Assembly (NCBI RefSeq): GCF_027944005.1
Contig: NZ_AP027204.1
Coordinates: 1,116,001-1,180,000, forward strand
DNA from: Polynucleobacter sp. SHI8
GTDB taxonomy: Bacteria > Pseudomonadota > Gammaproteobacteria > Burkholderiales > Burkholderiaceae
Direction of reading: 5' to 3'
DNA: 64,000 nt
The notes beneath the pieces were generated by a model, which was not told the DNA's origin, did no database searches, and saw nothing but the letters and a program-made list of their open reading frames with translations. Positions 1-8,856 of the stretch are shown here, piece after piece (position 1 is the stretch's first letter; the number at the start of each line of letters is the position of its first letter). A program made the translations under genes and the position numbers.

Positions 1-909
1 TGGCATCCTGGTTATTCATGGAACTTTCCATCGACAAAACTCATTCAAGTGGATATTGATCCAGCTGAATTAGGGCGTAACTATCCACCAACATTAGGCT
101 TAATAGCAGATGCGAAAGTCTTTACGCGACAACTTCTGCAAGGGCTTGCAAATGAGACCCAAATAAAAGCTGATACTTATTTAGCGTGGCATGGAGAAAT
201 TGCTGTTTGGCAACAGGAGTGGAATCAGTTCATGAATCCCAATTTCTCTAAAATTGAGACGCCTATTCGTCCTGAATATATTGTGGCTAGCATCAATGAT
301 GTAGCGCCAGATGATTTAATTTTATTATTAGATTCAGGAGTGCATCACAATTGGTTTATGCAGTTTTGGAAACCAAAAAGACCACAAAGTATGCTCAATA
401 GTTGGGGCTATTCCTCTATGGGATTTGGTGTCTGTGGGGTGTTAGGTGCTCAGCTTGCTGCGCCAGAAAGAACCTGTATTGCTGTAGTTGGTGACGGTGG
501 ATTTATGATGGCACCCCATGTTGTCGCAACTGCGGTTGAATATAATCTGCCTTGTATTTGGGTCGTTTGGAATAATTTTGCTTGGTCAGCGATTCGGGAT
601 ATTCAGTTAGGCATGTTTGAAGGACGTGAGATTGGCACGGCATTTTATAAAGGGACTCAGGGTCCTGGTGGCGAAAAATATAATCCTGATTTTGCGATGT
701 GGGCGAAAGCTTGTGGAGCCGATGGTTACACGGTGACCAGAAGTGAAGATTTTCGGGGTGTTTTAGCGCAAGCCATTCAAAATAAAAGACCAACGGTGAT
801 TGATGTCCATGTCAGTGCTGATATCAAACCCCCATCAACAGGAACTTGGCAATTACCACCAATACCCTATAGAGAACCCGTCTTTGGTAAACCATGGCAA
901 CCCAACTAA
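1..909 (+). CDS. Thiamine-diphosphate-dependent enzyme (acetolactate synthase-like), 5'-truncated
   Basis: The frame is open from base 1, so the N-terminal part lies outside the window; about 302 residues remain, covering the central domain and the C-terminal cofactor domain. The thiamine-diphosphate/Mg motif is visible as VVGDGGF (about nt 487-507) followed by WNN (about nt 568-576). The stretch IQVDIDPAELGRNY is typical of the central domain of acetolactate synthase, benzoylformate decarboxylase and related enzymes. A cupin gene follows 11 bases later in the same direction. The family is clear, but the substrate is not: this superfamily acts on many 2-keto acids. The catabolic neighbourhood favours a degradative lyase or decarboxylase over branched-chain amino acid synthesis (inference). 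Confidence 0.85.
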   Translation, partial: WHPGYSWNFPSTKLIQVDIDPAELGRNYPPTLGLIADAKVFTRQLLQGLANETQIKADTYLAWHGEIAVWQQEWNQFMNPNFSKIETPIRPEYIVASINDVAPDDLILLLDSGVHHNWFMQFWKPKRPQSMLNSWGYSSMGFGVCGVLGAQLAAPERTCIAVVGDGGFMMAPHVVATAVEYNLPCIWVVWNNFAWSAIRDIQLGMFEGREIGTAFYKGTQGPGGEKYNPDFAMWAKACGADGYTVTRSEDFRGVLAQAIQNKRPTVIDVHVSADIKPPSTGTWQLPPIPYREPVFGKPWQPN

Positions 910-920
910 TGGAGTAATTG

Positions 921-1307
921 ATGAAAAAAACAAAAACCCGTCAAGCAGTTATTCGTCATCTATCTGAAATACCTTGGATACAGTATCCAGGTCATTTTGA
1001 TCGGGCTTTATCGAAAGAAATTGTTTCACCGAATACGACAGATAGTAAGATTTTTGATTATCGGATCTCCACCTATCAACCTGGAGCCTTTGTAGAAAGT
1101 CACGTTCATCAAGTACAAGAACAGATTTATCACTTTTTAAGTGGCGAAGGGATGTTAATACTGGATGATAAAAAATACATCATGGGTGAACATGATGTGG
1201 CTTATATTCCTCCTGGCGTTGTCCATGAGTTACACAACACGGGCTTAGAAAATTTGGTCTTTTTGGTGATAACAAGCCCCGTTAATGATAAGGAAAATTT
1301 TAAATAG
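921..1307 (+). CDS. Small single-domain cupin protein
   Basis: A 128-residue protein with one conserved beta-barrel cupin. Motif 1 is HVHQVQEQIYHFLSG, with two His and a Glu as likely metal ligands. Motif 2 is IPPGVVHELHN, which supplies another His. ATG 921 is chosen because GGAG at 911-914 lies 6 bases upstream; the in-frame TTG at 918 is too close. It starts 11 bases after the thiamine-diphosphate enzyme and is probably cotranscribed. Cupins of this size include metal-dependent isomerases, dioxygenases and sugar- or keto-acid-binding proteins, so no reaction is assigned. The next gene is convergent. Confidence 0.8.
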   Translation: MKKTKTRQAVIRHLSEIPWIQYPGHFDRALSKEIVSPNTTDSKIFDYRISTYQPGAFVESHVHQVQEQIYHFLSGEGMLILDDKKYIMGEHDVAYIPPGVVHELHNTGLENLVFLVITSPVNDKENFK

Positions 1308-1317
1308 TCAGTTTGTT

Positions 1318-2097
1318 TTATTGAGCTGCATATCCACCGTCAACCAATATATCTGAACCAGTTACAAATGCAGATGCATCACTGGCTAGATAGACTGCTG
1401 CGAGAGCGATTTCTTCGGGTTGCGCAAGTCTGCCTAATAAATGCATAGGGCCTAAAGCCTCTCTTGCCTTTTCCATCGTACCAAAACGGAGCGTCATCCG
1501 CTCCGTTTCAACAGCACCTGGAGAGATCGTATTGGTGCGAATTTGATCTGCAGCGTGATCAATTGCCATCGCGCGAGCTAAGTTAATAAGGCCACCTTTT
1601 ATGGCGCAGTACACTGCACGATTTGCAGTACCAACTCTACCAAGTTGAGATGCAATATGAATAATTGATCCTGATTTTGCGGCAATCATGTGTGGAATGG
1701 TGGCCTTACTCATTAAAAAAGCACCCGTCAAATTGACAGAAATAGCCTTATTCCAATCAACTAGGGAATAGTCAGCAACACTACCACTAGGATCTTTTGC
1801 TGCGGCACCATTCATGAGGACATGAATCGAGTTTCCGTAGGCTTTGGCAACTGTTGCTACAGCAGCTTGCGTCGCTGGCTCATCACTCACATCTACATAA
1901 ACTCCAATTGCTTGACCGCCCATATCAGTAATTTCAGCGGCGGTTCGCTTTGCATTTTCTTCAAGAAAGTCTAAACAGCCAACTTGAGCACCTGCTTGAG
2001 CAAAGGCGATGGAAATTGCACGACCAATCCCTTGACCAGCTCCAGTAACAATGGCAACTTTTCCTTTTAAGGAATATTTGTCGAGTATATTTTCCAT
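1318..2097 (-). CDS. Short-chain dehydrogenase/reductase (SDR)
   Basis: A 259-residue classical SDR that oxidises or reduces an alcohol/ketone with NAD(P). The cofactor motif TGAGQGIG is near residue 19, NGAA near residue 96, and the catalytic set is Ser in HIASQLG followed by YCAIK. The C-terminal VTGSDILVDGGY is standard for the FabG-like subfamily. It is the last gene of the leftward operon that starts with livK, 15 bases after livF, so it probably works on the imported compound or a close product (inference). The real substrate cannot be read from the sequence. Confidence 0.85.
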   Translation of the reverse strand: MENILDKYSLKGKVAIVTGAGQGIGRAISIAFAQAGAQVGCLDFLEENAKRTAAEITDMGGQAIGVYVDVSDEPATQAAVATVAKAYGNSIHVLMNGAAAKDPSGSVADYSLVDWNKAISVNLTGAFLMSKATIPHMIAAKSGSIIHIASQLGRVGTANRAVYCAIKGGLINLARAMAIDHAADQIRTNTISPGAVETERMTLRFGTMEKAREALGPMHLLGRLAQPEEIALAAVYLASDASAFVTGSDILVDGGYAAQ

Positions 2098-2112
2098 GAT
2101 TGTCCCCTATAG

Positions 2113-2832
2113 TTAATGACTACCTAGATATGCTTCTTTTATTTTTGGATCGTTGACGAGTTCACTACTTTTACCTGAAGTTAAGATTTTTCCAGTTTGT
2201 AAAACGTAAGCTCTAGCTGCTGTTGAAAGAGCATAGTGGGCATTTTGCTCAACGAGCAAAACACTGGTATTAGAAGCATTAATCTCACGAATCGTCCGAA
2301 AAATATCTTGCACAATAATTGGTGCTAAGCCCAGAGAAGGTTCATCTAAACAAAGCAATTTTGGTTCAGACATTAAGGCACGACAAATGACGAGCATTTG
2401 TTGTTCCCCGCCAGATAATGTGCCTGCATTTTGTTTTGAGCGTTCTTTTAAGCGAGGAAACATCGCATACATTTTTTCAATGAGAGAATTCATTTTTGCA
2501 CGGTTGTTACGATGACAATAGCCACCCATTTCAAGATTTTCTAAAACAGTCAAGAAGGGAAATACGTGACGACCTTCAGGTACAAGAGCAATACCTAATT
2601 GGTTTCTTTGAAAGGATGGCATGTTAGTGACGTCAACTCCCTCAAAAAGAACTTTCCCTTTACGAGGATACATGGCACCTGCAATAGCTCGCATCGTAGT
2701 GGATTTTCCAGCACCATTAGAGCCAATGAGTGTCACAATTTCTTTTTCACTTACGGTAAAGCTAATACCACTACAAGCGGCGACATCACCATAAGCAATT
2801 TCTAGATCAATAGCTTCAAGAAGGATACTCAT
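2113..2832 (-). CDS. livF: ABC transporter ATP-binding protein, LivF type
   Basis: A 239-residue ATPase of a branched-chain-amino-acid-type (HAAT) importer. Walker A is GSNGAGKST near residue 37, the signature is LSGGEQQ, and Walker B is LLCLDEPSLGLAP, followed by the switch His region VLLVEQN. Its ATG overlaps the stop of livG by four bases (ATGA), which points to translational coupling. It should pair with LivG at the inner membrane beneath the LivH/LivM permease. Members of this family also import aromatic acids, urea and amides, so leucine is not implied here; the catabolic setting argues for another ligand. Confidence 0.9.
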   Translation of the reverse strand: MSILLEAIDLEIAYGDVAACSGISFTVSEKEIVTLIGSNGAGKSTTMRAIAGAMYPRKGKVLFEGVDVTNMPSFQRNQLGIALVPEGRHVFPFLTVLENLEMGGYCHRNNRAKMNSLIEKMYAMFPRLKERSKQNAGTLSGGEQQMLVICRALMSEPKLLCLDEPSLGLAPIIVQDIFRTIREINASNTSVLLVEQNAHYALSTAARAYVLQTGKILTSGKSSELVNDPKIKEAYLGSH

Positions 2833-3605
2833 ACTTGAACTCCATCGGCACCAAGATACGCCGCAATGACTTTGGGATTGGACTGAACTTCCGCAGGTTT
2901 ACCATCGAATAAATATTCACCATGATCCATCACAAAGATTTCATCAGCAACGTTCATAACAAGCTTCATATTGTGCTCAACCAGAACGATTGTCATTCCT
3001 TGATTTTGTAGGTCTTTTAAACGACCCATTAAAAATTGCACCTCAGTATCATTCAGACCTGCAGCGGGTTCATCCAGCATAAATAATTTTGGACGGGTGG
3101 CTAGCGACCTTGCAATTTCAAGTAAACGTTGTGTGCCATAAGGAAGTGATCCAGCACGTTCATTGGCTTTGTCAGAAAGACCAAGAAACTCCAATAAGGC
3201 CATCGCTTCATTTTGACAATCGCTTCGATTTTTCTTAAAAGCACCAGCAGGAATTAGGTATTGCCATGCAGGTATTTGATGATGAATATGAAAACCGGCA
3301 ATGACATTTTCTAGAACAGACAATTGTTTAAACAACCGAATTTTTTGAAACGTTCTTGCCATACCAAGATGCACACGTTGATGCAGTTTGAGAGACGTAA
3401 CATCGGCTTGGTTGTAGGTAATTTTTCCGTGGGTTGGAAAATAGGTTCCGGACAAAAGATTGAGAGTGGTTGATTTGCCAGCACCATTAGGACCGATGAT
3501 CGTTTGAATAGCATTTTGAGGTATTTTTAAAGTAATACCATCTACCGCCTTGACCCCGCCAAAATACTTACAAAGACCTTGAACTTCTAAAATAGGATTC
3601 GACAT
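2829..3605 (-). CDS. livG: ABC transporter ATP-binding protein, LivG type
   Basis: A 258-residue ATPase with Walker A GPNGAGKST (near residue 39), the LivG-style signature LPYGTQRLLEIA and Walker B LFMLDEPAAGLN. The C-terminal extension typical of LivG ends in NPKVIAAYLG. It lies 11 bases downstream of livM and overlaps livF by four bases. It is the second ATPase of the importer encoded by livKHMGF. The assignment to the HAAT family is firm; the ligand is unknown. Confidence 0.9.
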   Translation of the reverse strand: MSNPILEVQGLCKYFGGVKAVDGITLKIPQNAIQTIIGPNGAGKSTTLNLLSGTYFPTHGKITYNQADVTSLKLHQRVHLGMARTFQKIRLFKQLSVLENVIAGFHIHHQIPAWQYLIPAGAFKKNRSDCQNEAMALLEFLGLSDKANERAGSLPYGTQRLLEIARSLATRPKLFMLDEPAAGLNDTEVQFLMGRLKDLQNQGMTIVLVEHNMKLVMNVADEIFVMDHGEYLFDGKPAEVQSNPKVIAAYLGADGVQV

Positions 3606-3616
3606 AGATTCAATAT

Positions 3617-4606
3617 TTATTTGTTGGTTTTAATGAATTTTGCTTTTAAGGTTTGCATTGCTTGCAATATTCCTCCTGGCATAAATAACACGACCAATGT
3701 GAGTGAAATACCATAGACCAAAAGTCGTGCATCACCTATACCGCGGAGCAGTTCAGGCAAGAGTGTTAAAACAATTGCCCCGATGACTGGACCAATCATG
3801 GTCCCCAATCCACCAACAATGACCATGGCAAGATAAGTGAACGACTCTGAAACTACAAAGGCATCTGGTACAAGTGTGCCAACAAAGCTCGGGTAGAATG
3901 AGCCGGCTAGACCTGCAATCATGGCGCCAATTCCAAAGGAAAAGATTTTCCAAAGTTTGGTATTGATCCCCAAAGAAGCAGCTGAAATTTCATCTTCACG
4001 AATAGCTCGTAGCGTATCGCCGATGGGAGAACGTAATATGTTACCCCAAACAATATAGGTTAGAAGAGCCACAAATGAGATTAAATAAAATAAATTGACC
4101 TGATTGCTAAATTTAATTTCATTTCCCATAATATTCATTGGAGGAGGTGGCGGGATACCATAAATGCCTAATGGTCCAGAAGTCATCGTATCCCAATTTA
4201 AAAGGATTTGATGCAAAATAATAGCAAAAGCCATCGATGCAATAGCTAGGTAATGACCCTTTAAACGCGTTGCAAAAAAAGCTAATAAGACACCTACAAT
4301 ACCAGCCAAAAGAGAACTTGCTGCAACCGCAATCCAAAAACTAAACCCGGCCTTTTTAATCAGTAAAGTTGTTGCGTAAGCACCTACACCATAGAAACCT
4401 GAATGACCAAGATGGAGCTGGCCAGTGTATCCGAGGATCAGATTCAGCGAAATAGCCAACATAATGTTTAAAGCAATCGTAATCAGAATACTGCGCCAAT
4501 AAGCTGAACCACCCAATACTATAGGTAAAGCAAGAATAATAAGGACCGTAAGACCGTAATAGACCCAACTTGGAATTTTTTTAGAGTTAGATAAGAGCTT
4601 AGACAT
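3617..4606 (-). CDS. livM: Branched-chain-type ABC transporter permease, LivM
   Basis: A 329-residue, strongly hydrophobic protein with about 8-10 membrane segments. It carries the LivM-family core LNLILGYTGQLHLGHSGFYG and, later, AMIAGLAGSFYP and IVGGLGTMIGPVIGA. The chosen start (ATG whose A is at 4606) overlaps the end of livH by eight bases and has a purine-rich AAGAAA stretch directly upstream; a TTG seven codons further out is less likely. It forms the membrane channel with LivH. Confidence 0.88.
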   Translation of the reverse strand: MSKLLSNSKKIPSWVYYGLTVLIILALPIVLGGSAYWRSILITIALNIMLAISLNLILGYTGQLHLGHSGFYGVGAYATTLLIKKAGFSFWIAVAASSLLAGIVGVLLAFFATRLKGHYLAIASMAFAIILHQILLNWDTMTSGPLGIYGIPPPPPMNIMGNEIKFSNQVNLFYLISFVALLTYIVWGNILRSPIGDTLRAIREDEISAASLGINTKLWKIFSFGIGAMIAGLAGSFYPSFVGTLVPDAFVVSESFTYLAMVIVGGLGTMIGPVIGAIVLTLLPELLRGIGDARLLVYGISLTLVVLFMPGGILQAMQTLKAKFIKTNK

Positions 4607-5486
4607 TTTCTTCTTTCTTTTCTGCAATAAGACCCGTTGGTTTGACGAGTAACATCACGAGTAGGAGAGCAAATACGACTAGATCAATGACACCTGAGCC
4701 AAGATATTGAGTAGTAAATGCTTCAATGAGTCCTACGAGAAGTCCTGCAATAATCGTACCCGCCATATTGCCAAAGCCACCGATAATCACAATTGCAAAA
4801 GCTTTAACAATCACAGATGCACCAGCAAAAGGCGTGAGAACGAGAATTGGGCCTAACATCGCACCAGCCATGCCCGCCATCGCTGAAGCGATCACAATCG
4901 TTAGCATGATTAAAAATGTTTGATTAATACCCATCAGACCAGCAGTTTCGCGATCTTGTGAAATAGCTCTGAGAGCTTTTCCAGTAAAGGTATATTTCAT
5001 AAAGAAATAAAGCGCAGCGATTGCACTTGAGGCGACAACAACCACTAATAAACTTTGTGTGGTGAAGAAGATTTTTCCAAAACGAATCGTTTCATCATAA
5101 GGACTATTAAATTGATAAGGAACCGGACCGAAAAGAACTAAAGCACCATTTTCTAAGAGTACAGAAACACCAATAGTTGCAATCAAGGGGCGAAGTTCAT
5201 CTCCTCGATTTCGCAGAGGAGCAAAGATAGTTAAATTAACTAAATAACCTAATATTCCACCAGCAATAAAGGCAACAACAATACTTAATAAATAGCCTCC
5301 ACCAAACCATTGAACAAAAAAGTAAGCAGCAAAACCACCGAGTGTGACAAAGTCTGCATGGGCAAAATTGATTTGATTCATGACCCCATAAATCAGGGTT
5401 AAACCAAGTGCAACCATGACGTATAAGCAGCCCATCACGATACCGTTGATTGCTTGTTGGGCAAACAAGTTCAAAAAATCAGACAT
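4599..5486 (-). CDS. livH: Branched-chain-type ABC transporter permease, LivH
   Basis: A 295-residue inner-membrane permease. Near the N-terminus is GLTLIYGVMNQINFAHADFV, a hallmark of LivH, and near the C-terminus are AMAGMAGAMLGP and IIGGFGNMAGTIIAGLLVG. About eight hydrophobic segments are evident. It is separated from livK by an 82-base gap that holds a perfect hairpin and is followed directly by livM. It is a channel half of the importer; ligand not known. Confidence 0.9.
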   Translation of the reverse strand: MSDFLNLFAQQAINGIVMGCLYVMVALGLTLIYGVMNQINFAHADFVTLGGFAAYFFVQWFGGGYLLSIVVAFIAGGILGYLVNLTIFAPLRNRGDELRPLIATIGVSVLLENGALVLFGPVPYQFNSPYDETIRFGKIFFTTQSLLVVVVASSAIAALYFFMKYTFTGKALRAISQDRETAGLMGINQTFLIMLTIVIASAMAGMAGAMLGPILVLTPFAGASVIVKAFAIVIIGGFGNMAGTIIAGLLVGLIEAFTTQYLGSGVIDLVVFALLLVMLLVKPTGLIAEKKEENV

Positions 5487-5516
5487 AAAAATCCTAAATG
5501 TTGAAAACTAGTGTTG

Positions 5517-5551
5517 AAAAGTCCACTTCAAATGTAAAGTGGACTTTTTTT
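5517..5551. terminator. Perfect 12-bp hairpin between livK and livH
   Basis: AAAAGTCCACTT (5517-5528) pairs exactly with AAGTGGACTTTT (5537-5548) across an 8-base loop. Read rightward it is followed by a run of T. Read in the direction of the liv genes (leftward) it ends in only four T. In the operon it probably acts as a partial terminator or mRNA 3' end stabiliser that keeps binding-protein mRNA more abundant than permease mRNA; this is inference from position. Confidence 0.7.
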
Positions 5552-5568
5552 ATCTACTAAACCTTAAG

Positions 5569-6756
5569 TTACCAATTAAGTGTTTTCCAACTTAAATCAG
5601 GGTTAGTTTCAACATAGTGGATTACGGATAAATTTTGATTTTGACCGGTTGGGCCAAAAGTAATTTTACCTGTAGTTACTTCAACATCTTTCATTTTTGT
5701 GAATTCGTTACGAATGCCTTCGGAATCTTTCGCGCCTCTTTTCACAGCTTCAGCGATGATTAAGATTTGATCATAGGCATGCGCATTAATATGTGTTGGA
5801 ACAGTATCTGCACCATATTTAGCCTTGAAGTTTTTCACAAAGTTTTGCACGACTGGACGTGGATCATTTGGATCGAACTGTGAAATTCTTGTGTAACCAA
5901 CAGAAGCTTTACCAGCTTTTTGATCAAAGCCCCAAGGTACCCAAATCGTTCCAATCATGACAGCTTTACCACCACCGCCTTTAGTAACACCTGCTTGAGC
6001 TAGAGCTTGGGCGAGCTTGATGGTTTGACCTTCAAGTGCAGACACCAACAGGACATCTACATTACCCATCGATGCGACACGAGTGGCAATCGAAGTAAAG
6101 TCACTTACATCATTAGCAAAGTCAATTTTACCTAACACCTTTCCACCATTGGCTACAAAGGTTTTCTCGAAGTTATCGGAAATATCGATTCCAGCATTTG
6201 TTTTTACGTTTAGAAGAATTGCATTTTTAGCATTCATTTTCTTTACTGCATTTGTTGCAAGACTATCTGTTTGTTGTTGAGCGCTTGGGAAAATTCGGAA
6301 AGCGTATTTAAAACCAGAGTCAGTAAATTTATTCGTTGCAGAGCCAGCGTTCAGTAATGGAACTTTTGCTTCTTCTAATACAGACATTGCAGCTAAAGTC
6401 GCATCTGAGCACTCTTCACCAATCACAACATGAGGCTTAAAAGTCTCAAGCATTCTTTTTGCCACATTGGTAGCAGCAAGTGGAGCACACTGAGAGTCAC
6501 CATATTCAATGGCTAATTTATAGCCGTTGATACCGTTCTTATTGATTTCTTCAAGAGCTAGATCAGCACCTTGTTTTCCCATAACACCGAAGTAAGAGCC
6601 AGGTCCAGAAGCAGGTAATAAGGCTCCAACTCGAACCACTTTTTCTTGTGCATGGCTAGCAAAGGACATCGCAACAAATGCTGATCCTAAAATCAAACCA
6701 TTCAAGTTGCGCAGTATGGCATTTTTTTGTGAAGGTACGCGTACAAAACTAAACAT
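5569..6756 (-). CDS. livK: Periplasmic substrate-binding protein of the LivK/HAAT family
   Basis: A 395-residue secreted binding protein (type I periplasmic fold). After a basic N-terminus and hydrophobic stretch (LNGLILGSAFVAMSFASHA, near residues 18-36) the mature chain starts around AQEKVVRVGALLPASGPGSYFG. The region EECSDATLAAMSVLEEAKVPLLNAGSATN is typical of the ligand cleft. ATG 6756 is chosen because GGAG lies seven bases upstream and a sigma70-like promoter sits about 40 bases further out; upstream in-frame starts would place the promoter inside the gene. First gene of the importer operon. Confidence 0.9.
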   Translation of the reverse strand: MFSFVRVPSQKNAILRNLNGLILGSAFVAMSFASHAQEKVVRVGALLPASGPGSYFGVMGKQGADLALEEINKNGINGYKLAIEYGDSQCAPLAATNVAKRMLETFKPHVVIGEECSDATLAAMSVLEEAKVPLLNAGSATNKFTDSGFKYAFRIFPSAQQQTDSLATNAVKKMNAKNAILLNVKTNAGIDISDNFEKTFVANGGKVLGKIDFANDVSDFTSIATRVASMGNVDVLLVSALEGQTIKLAQALAQAGVTKGGGGKAVMIGTIWVPWGFDQKAGKASVGYTRISQFDPNDPRPVVQNFVKNFKAKYGADTVPTHINAHAYDQILIIAEAVKRGAKDSEGIRNEFTKMKDVEVTTGKITFGPTGQNQNLSVIHYVETNPDLSWKTLNW

Positions 6757-6793
6757 AGTGTCTCCAAGTTTTTTAATAAAATGTTGTAAAAGT

Positions 6794-6822
6794 ACTTTAG
6801 TCGAAATAAATAGATTTAACAA
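6794..6822 (-). promoter_or_regulatory. Candidate sigma70 promoter of the liv operon
   Basis: On the minus strand TTGTTA (6817-6822) and TAAAGT (6794-6799) are separated by 17 bases. The predicted transcript begins about 30 bases before the livK start codon at 6756. The match is fair, not perfect. Confidence 0.5.
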
Positions 6823-6864
6823 GTAGGTGTAATATCCATATCCTACAGAAAAAAAATTGAGACA

Positions 6865-7848
6865 ATGACAATATTGATCACTGGTGGTGCAGGATTTATA
6901 GGTTTGAACCTTATTGAGGAATTATCCTCGCTAGTGAAAACCCTAGTTATTTTTGGTCCCAGTGACTTGCCTTCAAAATTCCAGCAGGCTTTCTCTCAAA
7001 AAAATATAGCTTATGAATTTGTTCAGGGAAGAGTGGATCATGAGGATGATCTTCAAAAACTCTTTGATCAATATAAGATTTCAAAAATCATCCACGCCGC
7101 AGCCATTACCGCCGATCAAGATCGGGAACAACAACATACGAAGGAAATTTTAGAGACAAACTTGATGGGCTCCGTCAATATATTTGAATATGCCTTACGG
7201 TACTCTGTGGATCAAATGATTCAACTATCTTCAGGTTCGATTTTCGGAAATGTAGGTACTCATGATGAGGTAATTGATGAACTGACCAGCCCAGTCTTGC
7301 CTGAAACGGTTTATGGTATTAGTAAGTTAGCCGCAGAGCGGTTAGCTATAAGGTATCGTAAGACAAGGGGTTTGAACGTCACTACAGTCCGTTTAGGTCT
7401 TGGATATGGGCGTTGGGAGTACGATACAGGTCACCGAGATACCTTGAGTTTGCCTCTCCAGACTTACTGGAGTGCAGTTCGGGGCGAGAGTATTGTTCTT
7501 CATGAAAATGGCGGTTCGGACTATATCTATGGTACGGATATTGCAAAAGGTCTTGCTCTGATGTTGACAAAGGGGCATTCGCCAGAGCCGCTTTATCACC
7601 TCGCTACTGGAAAATCTTGGTCATTAGAGTTTTGGTTACAAAATTTGCAAAGACTTTATCCAGCATTTCAATATCGATTTACCAAGCATTTAGAGGAATG
7701 TACCATAGGGCAGAATGGACCATTACCTAGGTCACCTATGAGCATAAAACGTATAAAAAAAGATTTTTCATTTCAAGCAGAGTATTTAGGACTAAAGGCA
7801 TTTGATGATTTTATTCTTCATCAAGAATTGCTTCGCGCCATTCATTGA
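6865..7848 (+). CDS. NAD-dependent epimerase/dehydratase family protein
   Basis: A 327-residue extended SDR. The N-terminal Rossmann motif is TGGAGFIG (residues 7-14). The catalytic Ser region is QLSSGSIFG and the Tyr/Lys pair is in VYGISKLAAERLA. Later blocks include VRLGLGYG and SDYIYGTDIAKGL, as in sugar-nucleotide epimerases and related reductases. It is transcribed divergently from livK and precedes an alpha/beta hydrolase. In this setting it more likely reduces or dehydrates a catabolic intermediate than a sugar nucleotide, but this is inference. The ribosome site is weak. Confidence 0.78.
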   Translation: MTILITGGAGFIGLNLIEELSSLVKTLVIFGPSDLPSKFQQAFSQKNIAYEFVQGRVDHEDDLQKLFDQYKISKIIHAAAITADQDREQQHTKEILETNLMGSVNIFEYALRYSVDQMIQLSSGSIFGNVGTHDEVIDELTSPVLPETVYGISKLAAERLAIRYRKTRGLNVTTVRLGLGYGRWEYDTGHRDTLSLPLQTYWSAVRGESIVLHENGGSDYIYGTDIAKGLALMLTKGHSPEPLYHLATGKSWSLEFWLQNLQRLYPAFQYRFTKHLEECTIGQNGPLPRSPMSIKRIKKDFSFQAEYLGLKAFDDFILHQELLRAIH

Positions 7849-7937
7849 AAGTCGATATTCAAAGCAATATTTATCAACTTAAATTATGATGACGTAGAAT
7901 CTTAAGAAATTAAAAAAAATTAGATAGGAGACGATGT

Positions 7938-8819
7938 ATGCCGTATGCAAAAACAGACGATGGCGTTAATTTATATTATGAAGAGGCTGGATCTGGCCAG
8001 ACTTTGATTTTTGTCCATGAATTTGCGGGTGATTATCGCAGTTGGGAAAATCAAATGCGTCATTTTGCCCGTTATTTTAGATGCGTTACATATTCTGCTC
8101 GAGGCTATTTGCCATCTGACGTTCCAGAGGATACAAAAATGTATTCTCAAGAGAGAGCTGTAAAAGATATTGTTGCGATCATGGATCATTTGCAGGTTGA
8201 AAAAGCACATATTTGTGGCTTATCGATGGGTGGATTTGCCGCTTTGCATATGGGAATTTCTTATTCAAATCGACTACTTTCATTGGTCATTGCTGGTTGC
8301 GGCTATGGGGCTGAGCCTGCTAAAAAAGCAAATTTCCAAGCGGAATTGGAAGCTGCCGCCAACATGTTCCTTGAACTTGGTCCAGTTGATGGTGGAAAAA
8401 AATATACACTTGGGCCAACAAGAGTTCAATATCAAAACAAAGATCCACGTGGCTTTAATGAGTTTGTTGAGCAGATGCTTGAGCATCCTGCGATTGGTTC
8501 AGCGAATACCTTGAGGGGTGTACAAAAAATGCGCCCATCCCTATGGGAGTTGATAGATGGTATGAAGACTATCACTGTTCCAACCCTGGTTATTACAGGA
8601 GATGAGGATGACCCATGTCTTGAGCCTGCGTTATTGATGAAACGAAATATTCCAAGTGCATCGCTTGTGGTATTTCCAAAGGCGGGTCATACCAACAATA
8701 TTGAAGATCCTGATTTGTTTAATCGTCATTTATCCGATTTTTATTTTACGATATTGGCTGGTCGTTGGACACTCCGTGATGGACGCTCATTAGGAACAGG
8801 TATTTTAGGTTTTAAATAA
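7938..8819 (+). CDS. Alpha/beta-hydrolase fold protein
   Basis: A 293-residue hydrolase. The nucleophile elbow is GLSMGG with Ser near residue 96, preceded by the oxyanion strand LIFVHEFAGDYRSW. A likely acid is Asp in VITGDEDDP, and the catalytic His is in FPKAGHTNN. AGGAG lies 8 bases before ATG 7938. Family members open lactones, split ring-cleavage diketones or hydrolyse esters. Placed between an epimerase and an SDR, it probably handles a pathway intermediate. The C-terminal 25 residues after the last helix are unusual for the fold and may be a short tail. Confidence 0.82.
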   Translation: MPYAKTDDGVNLYYEEAGSGQTLIFVHEFAGDYRSWENQMRHFARYFRCVTYSARGYLPSDVPEDTKMYSQERAVKDIVAIMDHLQVEKAHICGLSMGGFAALHMGISYSNRLLSLVIAGCGYGAEPAKKANFQAELEAAANMFLELGPVDGGKKYTLGPTRVQYQNKDPRGFNEFVEQMLEHPAIGSANTLRGVQKMRPSLWELIDGMKTITVPTLVITGDEDDPCLEPALLMKRNIPSASLVVFPKAGHTNNIEDPDLFNRHLSDFYFTILAGRWTLRDGRSLGTGILGFK

Positions 8820-8856
8820 TTTTTTAACGTTAAGAAGTGCTTAGAAAGGAAATACA

